This document shows, one piece after another, positions 12,392 to 23,539 of a stretch of 64,000 nt of DNA (within the stretch, counting starts at the first letter, position 1; the number at the start of each line of letters is the position of its first letter). Where the stretch lies: assembly GCA_932294295.1 (NCBI GenBank), contig OW028584.1:30923231-30987230 (forward strand). The letters are read 5' to 3'. Position numbers and translations under genes: made by a program. Under the pieces are notes generated by a model. That model was not told the origin of the DNA. It made no database searches and saw only the letters and a list, made by a program, of their open reading frames with translations. The stretch comes from Alitta virens (Eukaryota > Annelida > Polychaeta > Phyllodocida > Nereididae).

Positions 12392-12742
12392 AGTGATGCA
12401 GACCGGACTGCCTTTTGTGGGGTGGTCCGATATTCCTTAAAGTGGTCCGGTACTGGTCCGGTCCAGGGTCAGGTGGTCCGGTATTATTACTGGACCGGTC
12501 CAGAAGTGATCCATCGGCATTTTTTAAAATCATGATAAAAACAAAGGTTTAGCAAAAGTTTTTTATTTAAAAAAAACAAAAAAAGCATGTTTTTTTTTTA
12601 AAATATAAAACTTTCCTTTTTCCAGCGGTCCGGACCGCGGTCCAGGCACCCAGTACCGGTATTTTGTTGCTGGTCCGGTACCGATGCGGTCCAGGGTCGG
12701 ACCGCGTACCGACCGGACCCATGCGGTCCGGTCTGCATCACT
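12392..12742. mobile_element. MULE-like MITE with 10-bp target duplication
   Basis: Terminal inverted repeats AGTGATGCAGACCGGACTGC and GCGGTCCGGTCTGCATCACT bound 351 bp. The identical 10-mer TATTAAAGAT lies immediately outside both ends (12382-12391 and 12743-12752). The interior is full of GGTCCGG/CCGGACC words and can fold strongly. A 9-10 bp duplication fits Mutator-like elements; that family call is inference, while the ends and duplication are read directly. Confidence 0.8.
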
Positions 12743-12752
12743 TATTAAAGAT

Positions 12753-13931
12753 AGACAATGAACAGGAATAAATGCACAATTATTTTAGTTCAGAAAACTA
12801 GACTAAAATATGCATTAAAAATGTGAGTTTGGAATATGAAATTATTAGCACGAATTATTAATCACATGACATTTAACCAACTTCAAAATTTCACATTAAA
12901 AATGGAAAATAAAATTTAAAACATCAATCAAATACAACATAAAAATAAATAACAACTCTAGAATTAGTAGTATAGATGTATTTTATGTGAGACTAAATAT
13001 GATACCAAGGCTTCATTATTTTTGCTAGGCCAAAAGTTTCCCAGAGTGTCCGACCAAGGACAGGTAAAAAGGTGTGAATTGCAATTAGCTAAATTAATGT
13101 GAAGTCTTTGCTGAAACTATAAAAAAGATGTTGTTTTCAATTCAAACTTCCACATGAAATTCTGTTGAAAAAATTACACACTAGGAGTGCACAAATATAC
13201 AACAAATATTTAAGTCCTCAGAGAGTTGGTAGACGCAAATTAGAAGAAACTATTGAGAACAAATAAAATTTACAGATTATTAAGATCACTGTATGATAAG
13301 GACATTTACAAAGCTCCATGGATCAGTAAAGTGAAGAACATATTAAACAAATCAGGAATGACTTATCTGGTACCTAGAACCGACATAATTTAAAAAAGAA
13401 AGCTCAAACAAACTGAAACTGAGGTTAGCTGACATAGGGCAACCTAGTGTGGGATATGGTAAGAAATACAAACACAAGGTTTTGCTTTGCTGAGAGAGTG
13501 TGGCTTTTTAATCCAGTATATATAATAGTAAGGTACATATATATATCAGTGATGTATATAAAATAGATTCACATCTACAACTGCCAGATTCTGGCTTCTT
13601 TCTTGGCTTATACAATAAACCTTGACCAATGGACTTTGACTTCATTCTGATTGGCTGGCTTCTTTATGCTTGGCTTCCCCATGTTCTGGTTCAGCCCCTT
13701 TTTGTTAACAATACATCTCTTAAATTACTTTAACCTTAAACTTTCTTTACATATTTAGAGAGCTGTAGTTTCTTTTAAATTATAAATATGAATACATGAC
13801 ATATTTAATTCTAAATATGAATACATGACACTAGGAATATTTATTTCAGTAAATATTGTGCAATTGTATAACATCTCATGATGGATGATCCTTAGTTTAA
13901 ACTAAAATTACGCAGAATTTTCATTTTCATT
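12753..13931. other. Intergenic A+T-rich DNA, no gene seen
   Basis: No ORF, tRNA or transposon end was recognised. There is a short direct repeat of AATTATAAATATGAATACATGACA at 13775-13830 (with one change) and simple ATATAT tracts near 13520-13560. Confidence 0.4.
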
Positions 13932-16150
13932 TCATATCTGTTGGCCTTTGTTTTCGTTTCCTCGACTACGAATCTTTCGCAAAGAAGACCTGTAATTTTT
14001 GCAGACATCACACAGTCCATCCACAACCAAACCATGACATTTCACGTGTCGTATTACGTTGCCATCACTTCTAGCCACTTCTTGTCCATCTGGTCCTCTG
14101 AAAGTCACATGTTCTTGTGAATAACGTCTCCTCTGCTGCACAAGATCTTGGAATCCATCATTTCCAGGGCACAACTGCATCTGACTCAGCAATGCAATAA
14201 CCTTCTCTGCAGACGGTAGGTTATTTTCGAGGCCATGCCAATATTCAAAGTTGCATCTTTCTTGTGCCTTTTTTTTTGTGTTTTCCATCTGAAATAATAT
14301 AAAGGTCAGTTAACTCAGCTGTCAGTAAAATAACCATTTAGTCATGTTCCCCATAGTCTTGACCAACAACTCTCTACTTGTTGTTTGCTAAAAGTAATGT
14401 GCTTGTAAACCTTATAATGCACACTTCAAACATGTCTGCATACTATATATATCTTTTATTCGACAGCTTCATGTCATTCATGACATATGTGTCATAATGT
14501 AAACAGAAAATACAAAGTAAATGACATACAATAACAATTAAAGAATAATAGAAAAGTAGTAAATAAAGCTAGGTTCCAGCTACGATAAAGATTTGTTACA
14601 ATACAATAGCAACATAATAATGTACAGTTTTCAATGTGAAGTTCAATCTTGTTATATCTATATATATAAATCATACAGCATTATCCATAGCAAATGATCT
14701 AACACATAGGTAATTAAAAGGAACGTATATACATGTATGTAAAAATATACAAGATCAAAGATATGGTATACAAATGCTCATAATGCAGAGACTCAGAATG
14801 GTCAACATGTTTAATGTCAGACGATGGATGATGACTCGAACGTTTATTAGGCATCAACATTTACCAGAAATTTTCCAAGGGATTTTAGCAACTCAGGCTC
14901 TTTTGATTTCATGATGGTCTTAAATCTATCTTCACTGTTTAGTTGCTCAAAATTATCTATGTAATCATTAGCTACTTTAAGGAGTTCCTCACGACTAAGT
15001 TTATTATGCGAACATACTATGAGACAATGTTTTTCATCTTCAATTTCATGCATACTGCATTTTAGGCATAGCCTCTCAGCTGCTGGCAATATAGCTGTTT
15101 CAATACGCAAATTATGTGAGCTTACTCTAAATCTGGCGATTTTATTATACATTTTTCTGCTTAGGTTTAATTATATACTGCATACGTACTGCTGTGAGCA
15201 TCATGTTAATATTAAAATGTAGTACAATTCTGCATTAATCACCTGTTCAGTTTCATGCGGCAAGAATCACACACAAACGGAGGATAAATATCAGAGTCAT
15301 CTTTCGAAACATCGAAGTCGAATGCCTTATTTATCATAAAGCTCAACGTAGTTTTCAATGCTGGCACCCTATCCTGATGTCTCTGTGCTTCATTTCCACA
15401 AAGTCGACATATCCGTGAAAGGCAGTCCTTGTGAATTCCAGACCCTGAAATTGGTATTTTTTATTTTATTTTTTATTGAAATGGTTAATTGACATATATA
15501 TATATATATGCTTTTATTGACACAGTAATATCATACATGATACATTTTATTAATGAAGACCTAATTTTATTATTGAAGACCTAATTTAATATATGGACCT
15601 TAATAGCTGAAAAGTGGTATTAAGTGCTGATTTATTTATAAGCCATTATAACTATAATAGTAGCTAATAGTAAAAAAGATGTTGCTAATTATAATCAGCC
15701 ATGTCTAAAATTTACTAGTATCCCATTGAATATTAATATACATAGGCCTATATATGTTTGATATTATGTGAAAAAATACAGGTTACAAATCACATAGCAC
15801 AGAACTATTTTACACTGCATAATACTGAGATTTATTACAATACACATATCAAAGTCATGGTCATTGTCAGAGATGAAATTCACAGTGAAGGAAAAATCAA
15901 AAACTTTTCACAGAGCCATAGCGTGGAACAAATATGGACCAACATAAACTATTCCAAAAGTAATTATTACTCCGAAAAAATATCATTTTGATGTTCAGCA
16001 GCATGCAGCCATGTTGCCATTGCAGCATGATTGCTGTACATGCAACTCCATGATTCACTGTTCAACTTTAAGTCTGTTTTTGTCTTGTAAACAGTGAAAA
16101 ATACACTTACCTATCAACAAAACCTTGTCTTGACTGTCCAAGCAAGCCAT
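13932..16150 (-). CDS. RAG1 N-terminal-like zinc-binding protein, three exons
   Basis: Exon 1 is 16150-16111 (ATG, MACLDSQDK), exon 2 is 15444-15243 and exon 3 is 14288-13932. Junctions are GT-AG. Exon 2 has CRLCGNE, then FDFDV..DDSDIYPPFVCDSC. This matches the order of the RAG1 non-core zinc-binding part (CRICGN ... IDV..D.DSIHP..FCHNC). Similar N-RAG-like ORFs are known from invertebrate genomes and mobile elements. Exon 3 adds CHGLVVDGLCDVCKNYRSSLRK, a second CxxC motif, and stops soon after. The phase from exon 2 does not match the long exon 3 frame. One extra base in a run of nine A's at exon 3's start would fix it, so this is a recent frameshift, a read error or alternative splicing. 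A LINE fragment lies in intron 2. No catalytic (core) RAG segment is present. Confidence 0.7.
14847..15170 (-). mobile_element. LINE ORF C-terminal fragment in an intron
   Basis: The minus strand encodes RFRVSSHNLRIETAI followed by LCLKCSMHEIEDEKHCLIVC, a CxxC..HxxxxC knuckle. This is the tail typical of LINE reverse-transcriptase ORFs. It ends with a stop at 14847 and has no upstream RT here, so it is a 5'-truncated copy in intron 2 of the N-RAG-like gene. Confidence 0.65.
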
Positions 16151-16933
16151 GGCACATTCATAAGTTGTAAAAAAAGGCTTTTAAAGACTACAAAAACGTC
16201 CGATTTTGATTTGCGTGACAAACTAAATGTAAACAATCTTGAACTGAATCAACCGCGCGTTTTAAAAATAGCACACGAAAACGCCCGAATGTAGGTCATG
16301 CACCGCTTCGGCAATCTCCGGCCTGGGAGGGGTGGAAGCTTCATGAGGGGGAGTTTTATTGCCATGTTGATAACTGGTGTCAGATTAATTTTTCATTAGG
16401 GTGTTGCGAGACACAGAGTGAACTTTTGAAGTTGCCGTGTTTCCATTCCTTCTCTAAATATTCCTAGGGGAAACGATTTAAACTCAGAACTTGAATATAG
16501 ACAATGTGTACATGAAATCCATGTAATTTTTTTTTTAACTTTTGCTTATTTTCTGAGAATGGTGTATTATTTCAAATGTGGACGCTAAATGTACTAAATG
16601 TGCACAAATACCTGCTAAATAACCCCAAAAATGTGTATATGTTCAACTCTGTGTTCAACCATCCATGTGGTCAACCAACCATAAGTTCATATCAATTGTT
16701 TTATGTATCCCTTTAAAAACGTGGCTTCTGGGGTTTTCCCCTGTCAGGGTTTCTAATCCTCCTAGTCGTGGTTTCAATTTACCCTAAACCAACTTTCGTG
16801 GCTTCTGAAATGTAGCCCTGGAATTAATTGGGTTTAGAACTCTATCGTGGTATCATTGCATTAAGATGAACTCGCATATAGTTAAGCCTACTTTAAATAA
16901 ACTACTAAGTTGAGTAGTGTCACCTGGAAATGG

Positions 16934-16940
16934 TATATAA
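16934..16940 (+). promoter_or_regulatory. TATA box of the 17-kb membrane-protein gene
   Basis: TATATAA in the context TGGTATATAAGGTCC, 109 bases upstream of the ATG at 17049. Transcription would start near 16965, leaving a short CAGATACTC-rich leader. It is the clearest core promoter in the neighbourhood. Confidence 0.6.
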
Positions 16941-17048
16941 GGTCCAGAATTTTTTCTAAATAGCATCACAATCTATCCATCTATCCAGACAGCAATACAC
17001 AGTTACTCAGATATTCAGATACTCCGATACTCAGATATACACTCCAAG

Positions 17049-17789
17049 ATGAGTACTTGCACCTGCCCAATAACCGACGATAAAGTTTTATACTTGCTAT
17101 ATTCAATTATTTTGGGAGAGATGATGGTATTAGGCGTTCAATTATTCGTAAGTAGAATTTAAACAATAATTTACCTCTTGTATCATCTGCTGTATGAATT
17201 TATATATAAATGAATAGTTATATTATAATGAATTAGTGAGATTTAAACAATAATTTAACTCTTACCAGTGATATAAATTTACAGCTTTATAATGATCATT
17301 AACAGTATTTTTCCTAACTTTTAGGGTGCAGAGAGAACCAAAAAGATTGTGCACTCTTGTGCTGAGAAATTATCTGCATTTAGGAAAAATGCATTTAGGA
17401 GAAATGCAGAGATGGAAACGGAGAAGTAAGTTTATTTTCACAAGTATTCTGGTTAATTCTGAGTGTATTTATATTACTTTTATAACTATTACTCAATTAT
17501 ATAGAGAAATATCTCAAAAATAATCCTTTTTCTTTCCAGAAACCAAGACCTGGAAGCTGGCTCTACGAGAGATGAGTCTGTGAGAGGTAATACCCCCGTA
17601 TTCACCGTTCCAACCCTCCCAGTCTCCCCATCCAACCCACACCGATGGAGTTTGCCAACACCCCATACACCTAGGACCCCCTTTCACTTCCCATCTCAGC
17701 GATCCTTGACACCACCCTCTGTAGCCTGTGTCCATGCTACTCAATCAACACACAGTAGAACTAAAAGATATGCAGAGTCTACGTTATAA
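17049..17789 (+). CDS. Three-exon small membrane protein, unrecognised
   Basis: Coding exons 17049-17147, 17325-17425 and 17540-17789 with GT-AG introns of 177 and 114 bp and agreeing phases, giving 149 aa. Residues about 11-33 are one hydrophobic stretch (KVLYLLYSIILGEMMVLGVQ), a likely membrane anchor. It follows a short Cys-containing start (MSTCTC). Then come a basic segment (FRKNAFRRNAE) and a Pro/Ser/Thr-rich tail of about 70 residues. I do not recognise the family. It sits tail-to-tail with the decayed Maverick polymerase gene, whose reading frame ends at 17851, so it was probably an accessory gene of that element. Unlike the polymerase, it has no stop or frameshift. Confidence 0.7.
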
Positions 17790-17850
17790 ATATTGTTAAT
17801 TTTTTTTTATTTATATTGTGAAAATTGTGTTTTTTTTTAATTTTATATTT

Positions 17851-17874
17851 TTAATAAAAATTTTTACCTGAAAT
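17851..17874 (-). pseudogene. C-terminal tail of the Maverick-like polymerase gene
   Basis: Lies directly left of the Gypsy insertion. On the minus strand the frame left open at 35150 continues here for a few codons to a TAA at 17853-17851. The flank carries the same ACTT as the right side of the Gypsy element. The assignment rests only on position and frame, since the stretch is too short for homology. Confidence 0.45.
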
Positions 17875-17878
17875 ACTT

Positions 17879-18166
17879 TGTTTGTATCGGTTCTTATATT
17901 ATATCTAAGGGTTTGGCTGTGATGCCATCAGCTAATATTTCCCTTTTAGGATAAAAATAAGAGAATCCAGCTCTATTCTGTTGATTTGTGAAAATAGTAT
18001 TACTTTTATAATGATATTTCATATAATAAAGTCCACAAACTGCTGGAAACTCTTCAAAAGTTTACTCCATGAAATGCAACGTGCTACAAGCTAATTCGTA
18101 CACAAAGAACTAGAGGGCGCTTCCGTTTAAATCAATACTATGATGCCACCATGTGGATCTATTACA
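17879..18166 (-). repeat. Gypsy 3' LTR
   Basis: 288 bp. On the minus strand it starts TGTAATAGATCC just after the polypurine tract and ends AAACA. Its first 47 bases are repeated exactly at 35099-35145, which fixes the LTR start. The left end is set by TG and the ACTT duplication. Confidence 0.75.
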
Positions 18167-18242
18167 TCCCTCTTGTCAAGAAAAGCTTATTTGTACAAAG
18201 TAGGAATCAAATGTGAAATTTAGTAACATCAAATTTCAAAAT

Positions 18243-18674
18243 TTACATTGTTTCAATTAGTCTCTGAGGCACTTTGGTAGTCCTTCCGCTGCTTCTATTC
18301 TGAATTGTCTTTTTACTTGGTTTCTTCACACACTGAACACTGGTATCCTCAGAGTTTTTCACACATTCATTAGGCATAACATTTTCACACACTCTGTTGT
18401 TTATTTCTGTGGTATCTTTCAGTTTATTGATACTGGGTGACGATTCGTCAACTGTAAATGTCTCTGGTTGTAAATCTTTCAAAAATCTTCGATTTCTTTT
18501 TAGTCTAGAACCGTTCTTTGTTTCTAGTGTGTATGATCTCGGGTCTTGTTTCTCTACAATTCTGGCCTTTGTCCAGCGCAACGACTTGGCATCCTGTAAT
18601 CTGACAGTCTGACCGACACACAATTCAGGCAAGTCTTTTGCCCCTCTATTATAGTACTGTTCCTGTTTCTCTTG
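18243..18674 (-). CDS. Gypsy integrase C-terminal part (3' piece of pol)
   Basis: The minus-strand frame from 18674 to the stop at 18243. It contains CVGQTVRLQDAKSLRWTKAR and YTLETKNGSRLKRNRRFLK, the small SH3-like C-terminal domain of Gypsy integrases. It is separated from its upstream part (31583-32863) by the 12.9-kb element and is in phase with it across the 6-bp duplication. The tail after the domain is polar and of no known function. Confidence 0.85.
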   Translation of the reverse strand, partial: QEKQEQYYNRGAKDLPELCVGQTVRLQDAKSLRWTKARIVEKQDPRSYTLETKNGSRLKRNRRFLKDLQPETFTVDESSPSINKLKDTTEINNRVCENVMPNECVKNSEDTSVQCVKKPSKKTIQNRSSGRTTKVPQRLIETM

Positions 18675-18680
18675 CCTATC

Positions 18681-19520
18681 ACTACTATGTGCTACTGCAT
18701 AGACCCCTTCTATTTATGACTCAGGCCACGCCCCCTTTTGGCTTAGGCCACGCCCCTTTTGCATACTAATGAGCTAGGCCACGCCCCTTTTGCATACTAA
18801 TGAGGTACGCCAACCCCCCTATGAATACTAATGAGCTAGGCCACGCCCCTTTTGCATACTAATGAGGTACGCCCACCCCCTATGAATACTAATGAGCTAG
18901 GCTACGCCCCTTTTGCATACTAATGAGGTACGCCCACCCCCCTATGAATACTAATGAGGTACGCCCACCCCCTATGAATACTAATGAGGTACGCCCACCC
19001 CCTATGAATACTAATGAGGTAGACCGACCCCCCCCCCCTATGAATACTAATGAGGCAGGCCCACCCCCCTCTATGAATACTAATGAGGTACGCCCACCCC
19101 CTATGAATACTAATGAGGCAGGCCCACCCCCCTCTATGCATACTAATGAGGCAGGCCCAACCCCCTCTATGCATACTAATGAGGCAGGCCCACCCCCCCT
19201 CTATGAATACTAATGAGGCAGGCCCACCCCCTCTATGTTCCTATGAATACTAATGAGGCAGGCCCACCCCCTATCCCACCTTTAATCCAATGTGTAAATA
19301 AACAAATTAATTCTTTAATTCAGTCTGTGTAAAATAAACAAATTAAGTTTTTTAATCCAATGTGTAAATAACTCCATTTATTCTTTAATCCGTTGGGTAA
19401 AAATTCCATTAATACTTTAATCCGCTAGGTAAAAATTCCATTAAGTCTTTATTGAGATTATAAACTTCACCCAATCAATGGATAGTAAAATCTGACCAAT
19501 TAGGGTAGTAAAAAACTGAA
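18681..19520 (+). repeat. Left terminal inverted repeat
   Basis: Outer tip of 35 bp, then the minisatellite array, then 33-40-bp units around TTTAATCCAATGTGTAAATAAAC (19276-19440), then a unique inner part ending near GACCAATTAGGGTAGTAA. Each layer reappears in reverse complement at the right end, in the same order. Confidence 0.85.
18716..19275 (+). repeat. Minisatellite array in the left inverted repeat
   Basis: About 16 units of 28-36 bp built on ATACTAATGAG. Outer units carry GGCCACGCCCCTTTTGCAT (GC-box/KLF-like word plus octamer-like ATGCAAAA in reverse). Inner units carry CGCCCACCCCCTATGAAT. The two ORFs of 84 and 96 aa here are products of the repeat and are not genes. Confidence 0.85.
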
Positions 19521-19723
19521 TCCTTTAAACTATAACTAACTACTTAGTCCCTAAGCCTTGATCACAAGGGTCAGCATAATTTATGATTATAAATTTCAAA
19601 CAATCAGCGGCTAGATCTGGTTTAACTGATCAAGCAGGATTGAGCAGTCTATTTCTCTCTCTGGCATCAAAATCAGAGACCTGCTGGTCAAGAATCATCA
19701 TCACCAATTCTGAAGAACTCATC
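19521..19723 (+). promoter_or_regulatory. Promoter-like region copied upstream of both PC4-like genes
   Basis: The last 50 bases before the decayed PC4-like start (AGAATCATCATCACCAATTC, then TGAAGA.CTCATC and ATG) are almost identical to those before the intact gene at 23800. Both probably derive from one leader or promoter, duplicated with the gene. Confidence 0.5.
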
Positions 19724-19855
19724 ATGACTTCCTCAAACCAAGATATAGTATTTTTAAGAGAACATTGGTAAAAGGGGACACAGGAATTTTTGGAGTTGGT
19801 TGATGTTATGCAGTTGTACAGTCTTTCCCATGAACATGAAGAAACTGAACTTTAA
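19724..19855 (+). pseudogene. Decayed, internally deleted PC4-like gene copy
   Basis: Begins like the intact copy (MT.SNQDIVF versus MTTTNQDIVY), hits a stop after about 15 codons, then resumes with EFLELVDVMQLY, matching the intact C terminus EFFELVDIMHLY. About 300 bp in the middle are missing. The leader sequence is conserved too. Confidence 0.75.
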
Positions 19856-21359
19856 ACTTGCAATCTTGCAAGCATGACTCCGCACACAATAGAGTCAGTT
19901 ATATTTCAATCGATGTTTTTTTAGTGAAAACAGTAACAAATTTAGGAAAAAAAAGTTTAAAATGTTAAACCAAAATTGTTTACAAGAAATTTATAATAAA
20001 AAAACTCTAAAAAACACTTAAAAAAAAAAATAAGAAAATTCGAAATGTGTACATACATATATGTATAATCTTAAGAACCCTTGTAGCGTATTACCTATGC
20101 CAGCGTTGTAATAAAGAGCAAAATTTCCTCCGTTTTCCTTGATTTTCAGTGTTTTTCATGCATTCAGGGGTAAATTTACATATTTTTCATGATTTTTCAG
20201 TGTTATAATGTCATATTTTAAAGTTATTTTATAATAGTTGGCAAACATTTTGTAAAAATAAATAAATATACATAAAAGTTTTTCAATTGCAAAAAGTTTG
20301 TGAAAAATGTTCAATAAAAAAGAATAATAATAATAAATTGTTAATATGTGTGCATTAATAATCAATAAGATCTATGTAGATGTGTAATTTAGTATTATTT
20401 ACCAGCTATTGCAGAGATGACATACCACTGCAAAATATATCATTGCAGAACCAGAATCTTGTCTTTGAAAGGTATGTAACATGTGGCGCCATCTATAACA
20501 ATAGCAATTCCAAATATGCTGAACCAGGATCTAGCATTGGCAAACTACATAAATGACTGCATCCACCAACTTTCAGTCAAAATAAATTAGTGTCTCTAAT
20601 TTTTATTTATGACATATATATCATGGATGATATTTTACTGTCAATAAAATAAAAAATTATATATATAAAATAACTCCTTGTTTTGACTTAGGCAGTCTAA
20701 ACATTGAGATTATCTTAATGCTGAAGTAAGTGATGCTTATGGTGAGTTACAACTGTACAAGGGTTAGTGATCTTAATGTTGAGTAGGTAAGATATGTCAA
20801 TGTCTTAATTGGGAGGTGGGTTGCATAGCATGTGTTGAGGTATGTTAAATTGGCCTTACTCTTCAAACAAAACATGTCAAGAAGTTCTCCACCCCCAAGC
20901 AATCTTTATTACCTATCTGAATCAGTTGTCACAACAATTAGTAAAGAGGATTAAGTGTAACAAGGGTAGTGGCATAACCATCTGCTAATGTTGTCAAACC
21001 ATTGCTTTCAGTTCTAAGAAATGTTTAATCTCCTATAAAAACATGCAAAAGAGATCTCCTCTCCATGCCATCTTTTAAATACCTGTTTGTTAGAACAGGT
21101 AGGAGGATTAACTATGGGGGAAAATACCTTTCCCACATAGCAATCTAGAGAGGCAATTATATTGAATGTTTAACTTGAGCACTCACTGTAGGGTAAGTCA
21201 CAAAGTGCAAAGATGTCTGTGTTCCTATTTTTGTTATTGCCTGTCTTTAGAACTCATAGAATTGTCGATATATATGTTGAAACTTGTTCAAATACAGCAG
21301 CAATACTACAGCAATCCTATAGATAAATAAACAAGGTCCATACAGGTGGCACTGCTACT
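19856..21359. other. A+T-rich spacer in the 12.9-kb element, no gene seen
   Basis: Only short ORFs, with poly-A/T runs. A segment at 20090-20190 (TTTCCTCCGTTTTCCTTGATTTTCAGTGTTTTTCATGC) resembles the units of the tandem array that begins at 21360, so it is an outlying degenerate unit. Confidence 0.45.
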
Positions 21360-22690
21360 AAAAAGGTCTTAGCTATTTCCCTATGTTCCTTGATTTTCAT
21401 TGTGATATTTGTAAAATGTTCACCTTTTATCAAACATTTTTATACACCTTTATTGTCTTTTGCTTTTATTTATTTATTTTTTATAATTTTAATAAAAAAA
21501 AAATTTTATGTTAAAAAAAAATAAAAAATAATTTTCTTTTTGCAAAAAAAAACATAAATAAATAAAAAAGACAGAAAAAAATAATAAATTTTAAAAAGAA
21601 TAAAAAATAAATAAATAAAAGCTAAAGACAATAAAAGTGTATAAAAATGTGTGAAATAGTGAACAAAATGTGTGCATAACCCTGTATCTGTACCTAGATA
21701 GGACAGGCTTTTTCATGCATTTCTATGGATTTTGGTAATAAAGGCCAAATTTTCCTATTTTTCTTGATTTTCATTTTGACATCCATAAATATTTCATCTT
21801 TTATCAAAAATTTCCTACTTCTTTAATAATTTTTTTAAATATTTTTTATTTTATGATTAAAAACAAAAAAAAATATTTATTGCAAAAAAAAAAAAAAAAA
21901 AATACAGAAAAAATAAATAAAATACATTTTAAAAAGTCTAAAAACGAAAATAAAATTGCAAGAAAGATTTTTAAAGAAAAAATAACATTTATTGCAAAGA
22001 CAAAATCTTAAAAATGTGTGAAATAGTGAACAAAATGTATGCATAACCCTTATCTGTACCTAGATAGGACAGGCTTTTTCATGCATTTCTATGGATTTTG
22101 GTAATAAAGGCCAAATTTTCCTATTTTTCTTGATTTTCATTTTGACATCCATAAATATTTCATCTTTTATCAAAAATTTCCTACTTCTTTAATAATTTTT
22201 TTAAATATTTTTTATTTTATGATTAAAAACAAAAAAAAATATTTATTGCAAAAAAAAAAAGAAAAAAAAATACAGAAAAAATAAATAAAATACATTTTAA
22301 AAAGTCTAAAAACGAAAATAAAATTGCAAGAAAGATTTTTAAAGAAAAAAAAACATTTATTGCAGACAAAATCTTAAAAATGTGTGAAATAGTGAACAAA
22401 ATGTGTGCATAGTCCTTATCTGTACCTAGATAGGACAGGCTTGTTCATGCATTTCTATGGATTTTGGCAATAAAGACCAAATGTTCCCTATTTTCCTTGA
22501 TTTTCATTTTGATACCCATAAATATTTCATCTTTTATCAAAAATTTCCTACTTCTTTAATAATTTTTTTAAATATTTTTCTATTTTATGATTAAAAACAA
22601 AAAACTTTTTTTATGGCAAAAAAATAAAATAAAAAAGACAGAAAAAAAATAAAAAACATTTTAAAAAGTCTAAAAACAAAAAAAAATTGC
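21360..22690. repeat. Tandem array of about 365-bp A+T-rich units
   Basis: At least three good units plus partial ones, starting near 21720, 22080 and 22440. Each runs from CTAGATAGGACAGGCTT through TTTCTATGGATTTTGG, ATAAATATTTCATCTTTTATC and poly-A tracts to TGTGTGAAATAGTGAACAA. The first two are nearly identical, which indicates recent duplication. The last unit runs into the ORF fragment at 22690-22844. Confidence 0.85.
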
Positions 22691-22844
22691 AAGAAAGACA
22701 TATCCTGAGATGATCTGTAACTTGGCCAGGTCTTTCACTCCTTCCAACAGGTCTAGGTAGTCTTGTCATCCATACTTGCAGTCGCTTCTCCTTACTTTTC
22801 AGCACTCTTGTCCCCATCATAGCCATGTTAACAAGATCCTCCAT
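22690..22844 (-). pseudogene. Fragment of unknown element ORF, second copy of 26364-26650
   Basis: The minus strand encodes EDLVNMAMMGTRVLKSKEKR, then VWMTRLPRPVG and GQVTDHLRIC. This is about 85% identical to the ORF at 26364. It starts abruptly at the internal Met of that protein and loses homology after HLRIC. The family is unknown. Confidence 0.65.
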
Positions 22845-22846
22845 GA

Positions 22847-23176
22847 GACGCTATAAATAAAGAGGTGACAAACTTTGTCACTGAGGCCTTTCCAAAGTCA
22901 ACAAGAGGGAAAGCAACACGCCTCCTCAATTACATCAAGAGACATAACCCGAAGATAATATGGTCATCAAAAACTGGAGATGTCAGTATTGATGGTACAT
23001 TGATACAAGGCTCGAATATTATAGACCTACTAAGGACCGCTGTTTCTGGTACGGTTATAAAGCCGACAGGATGGCCACAGTTTCATATAGCCTTAAAGGC
23101 TATCAACACTCCATTATCTCTTGTAGCTCGATACCCTCCAGGAATACCAGGCCAAAAAAAATGGCAAAATGGCTGA
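22847..23176 (+). CDS. Unrecognised element ORF (GKATRLLNYIKRH protein), partial
   Basis: About 110 codons open from after the TGA at 22844. There is no ATG; the first possible start is the GTG at 22865, so the 5' part is missing or spliced. The protein is ordinary and soluble, with STRGKATRLLNYIKRH, DVSIDGTLIQGSNIIDLLR and GWPQFHIALKAINTPLSL. I have a weak impression of similar repeated ORFs in other invertebrate genomes but cannot name a domain. It abuts, head to head, the inverted fragment ending at 22844, so 22845 is a rearrangement point. Confidence 0.5.
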   Translation, partial: DAINKEVTNFVTEAFPKSTRGKATRLLNYIKRHNPKIIWSSKTGDVSIDGTLIQGSNIIDLLRTAVSGTVIKPTGWPQFHIALKAINTPLSLVARYPPGIPGQKKWQNG

Positions 23177-23539
23177 CTCATTGATAAAGAAACTTGTCTT
23201 ATTCACACTGTCATGAAACTCGCATTAATCTTAAAGGGTTATACCCTAGTGGTCGTCATAAGACAGGTTGAAGAGCTTCTAATAGTACTTACCATGCCAA
23301 TCACAAGTGAGGACTGAGCAGCCATCAGTGTATTTACCATCATCCTCTTGCAGTTAACTTGTAAAATAAACAGCATATGAAGTTACCTAAAGCTGTTACA
23401 GTCAAAACAGTCTTAAAATAGTTTATCTACTGTGACAACATTTGTCCAAACGGGTTACAATCTACTTAGTATAAACATCAGGCTTAACAGAATCCCTTGT
23501 ACAATCAAGCACATGACACATTCTACTTAGTAATAGAAA

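Noticed and set aside
18920..19213. 84-aa and 96-aa ORFs on both strands with repeated MNTNEV/ISIHRG motifs
   Set aside because: They are translations of the minisatellite array in the left inverted repeat; the repeat length happens to keep frames open.
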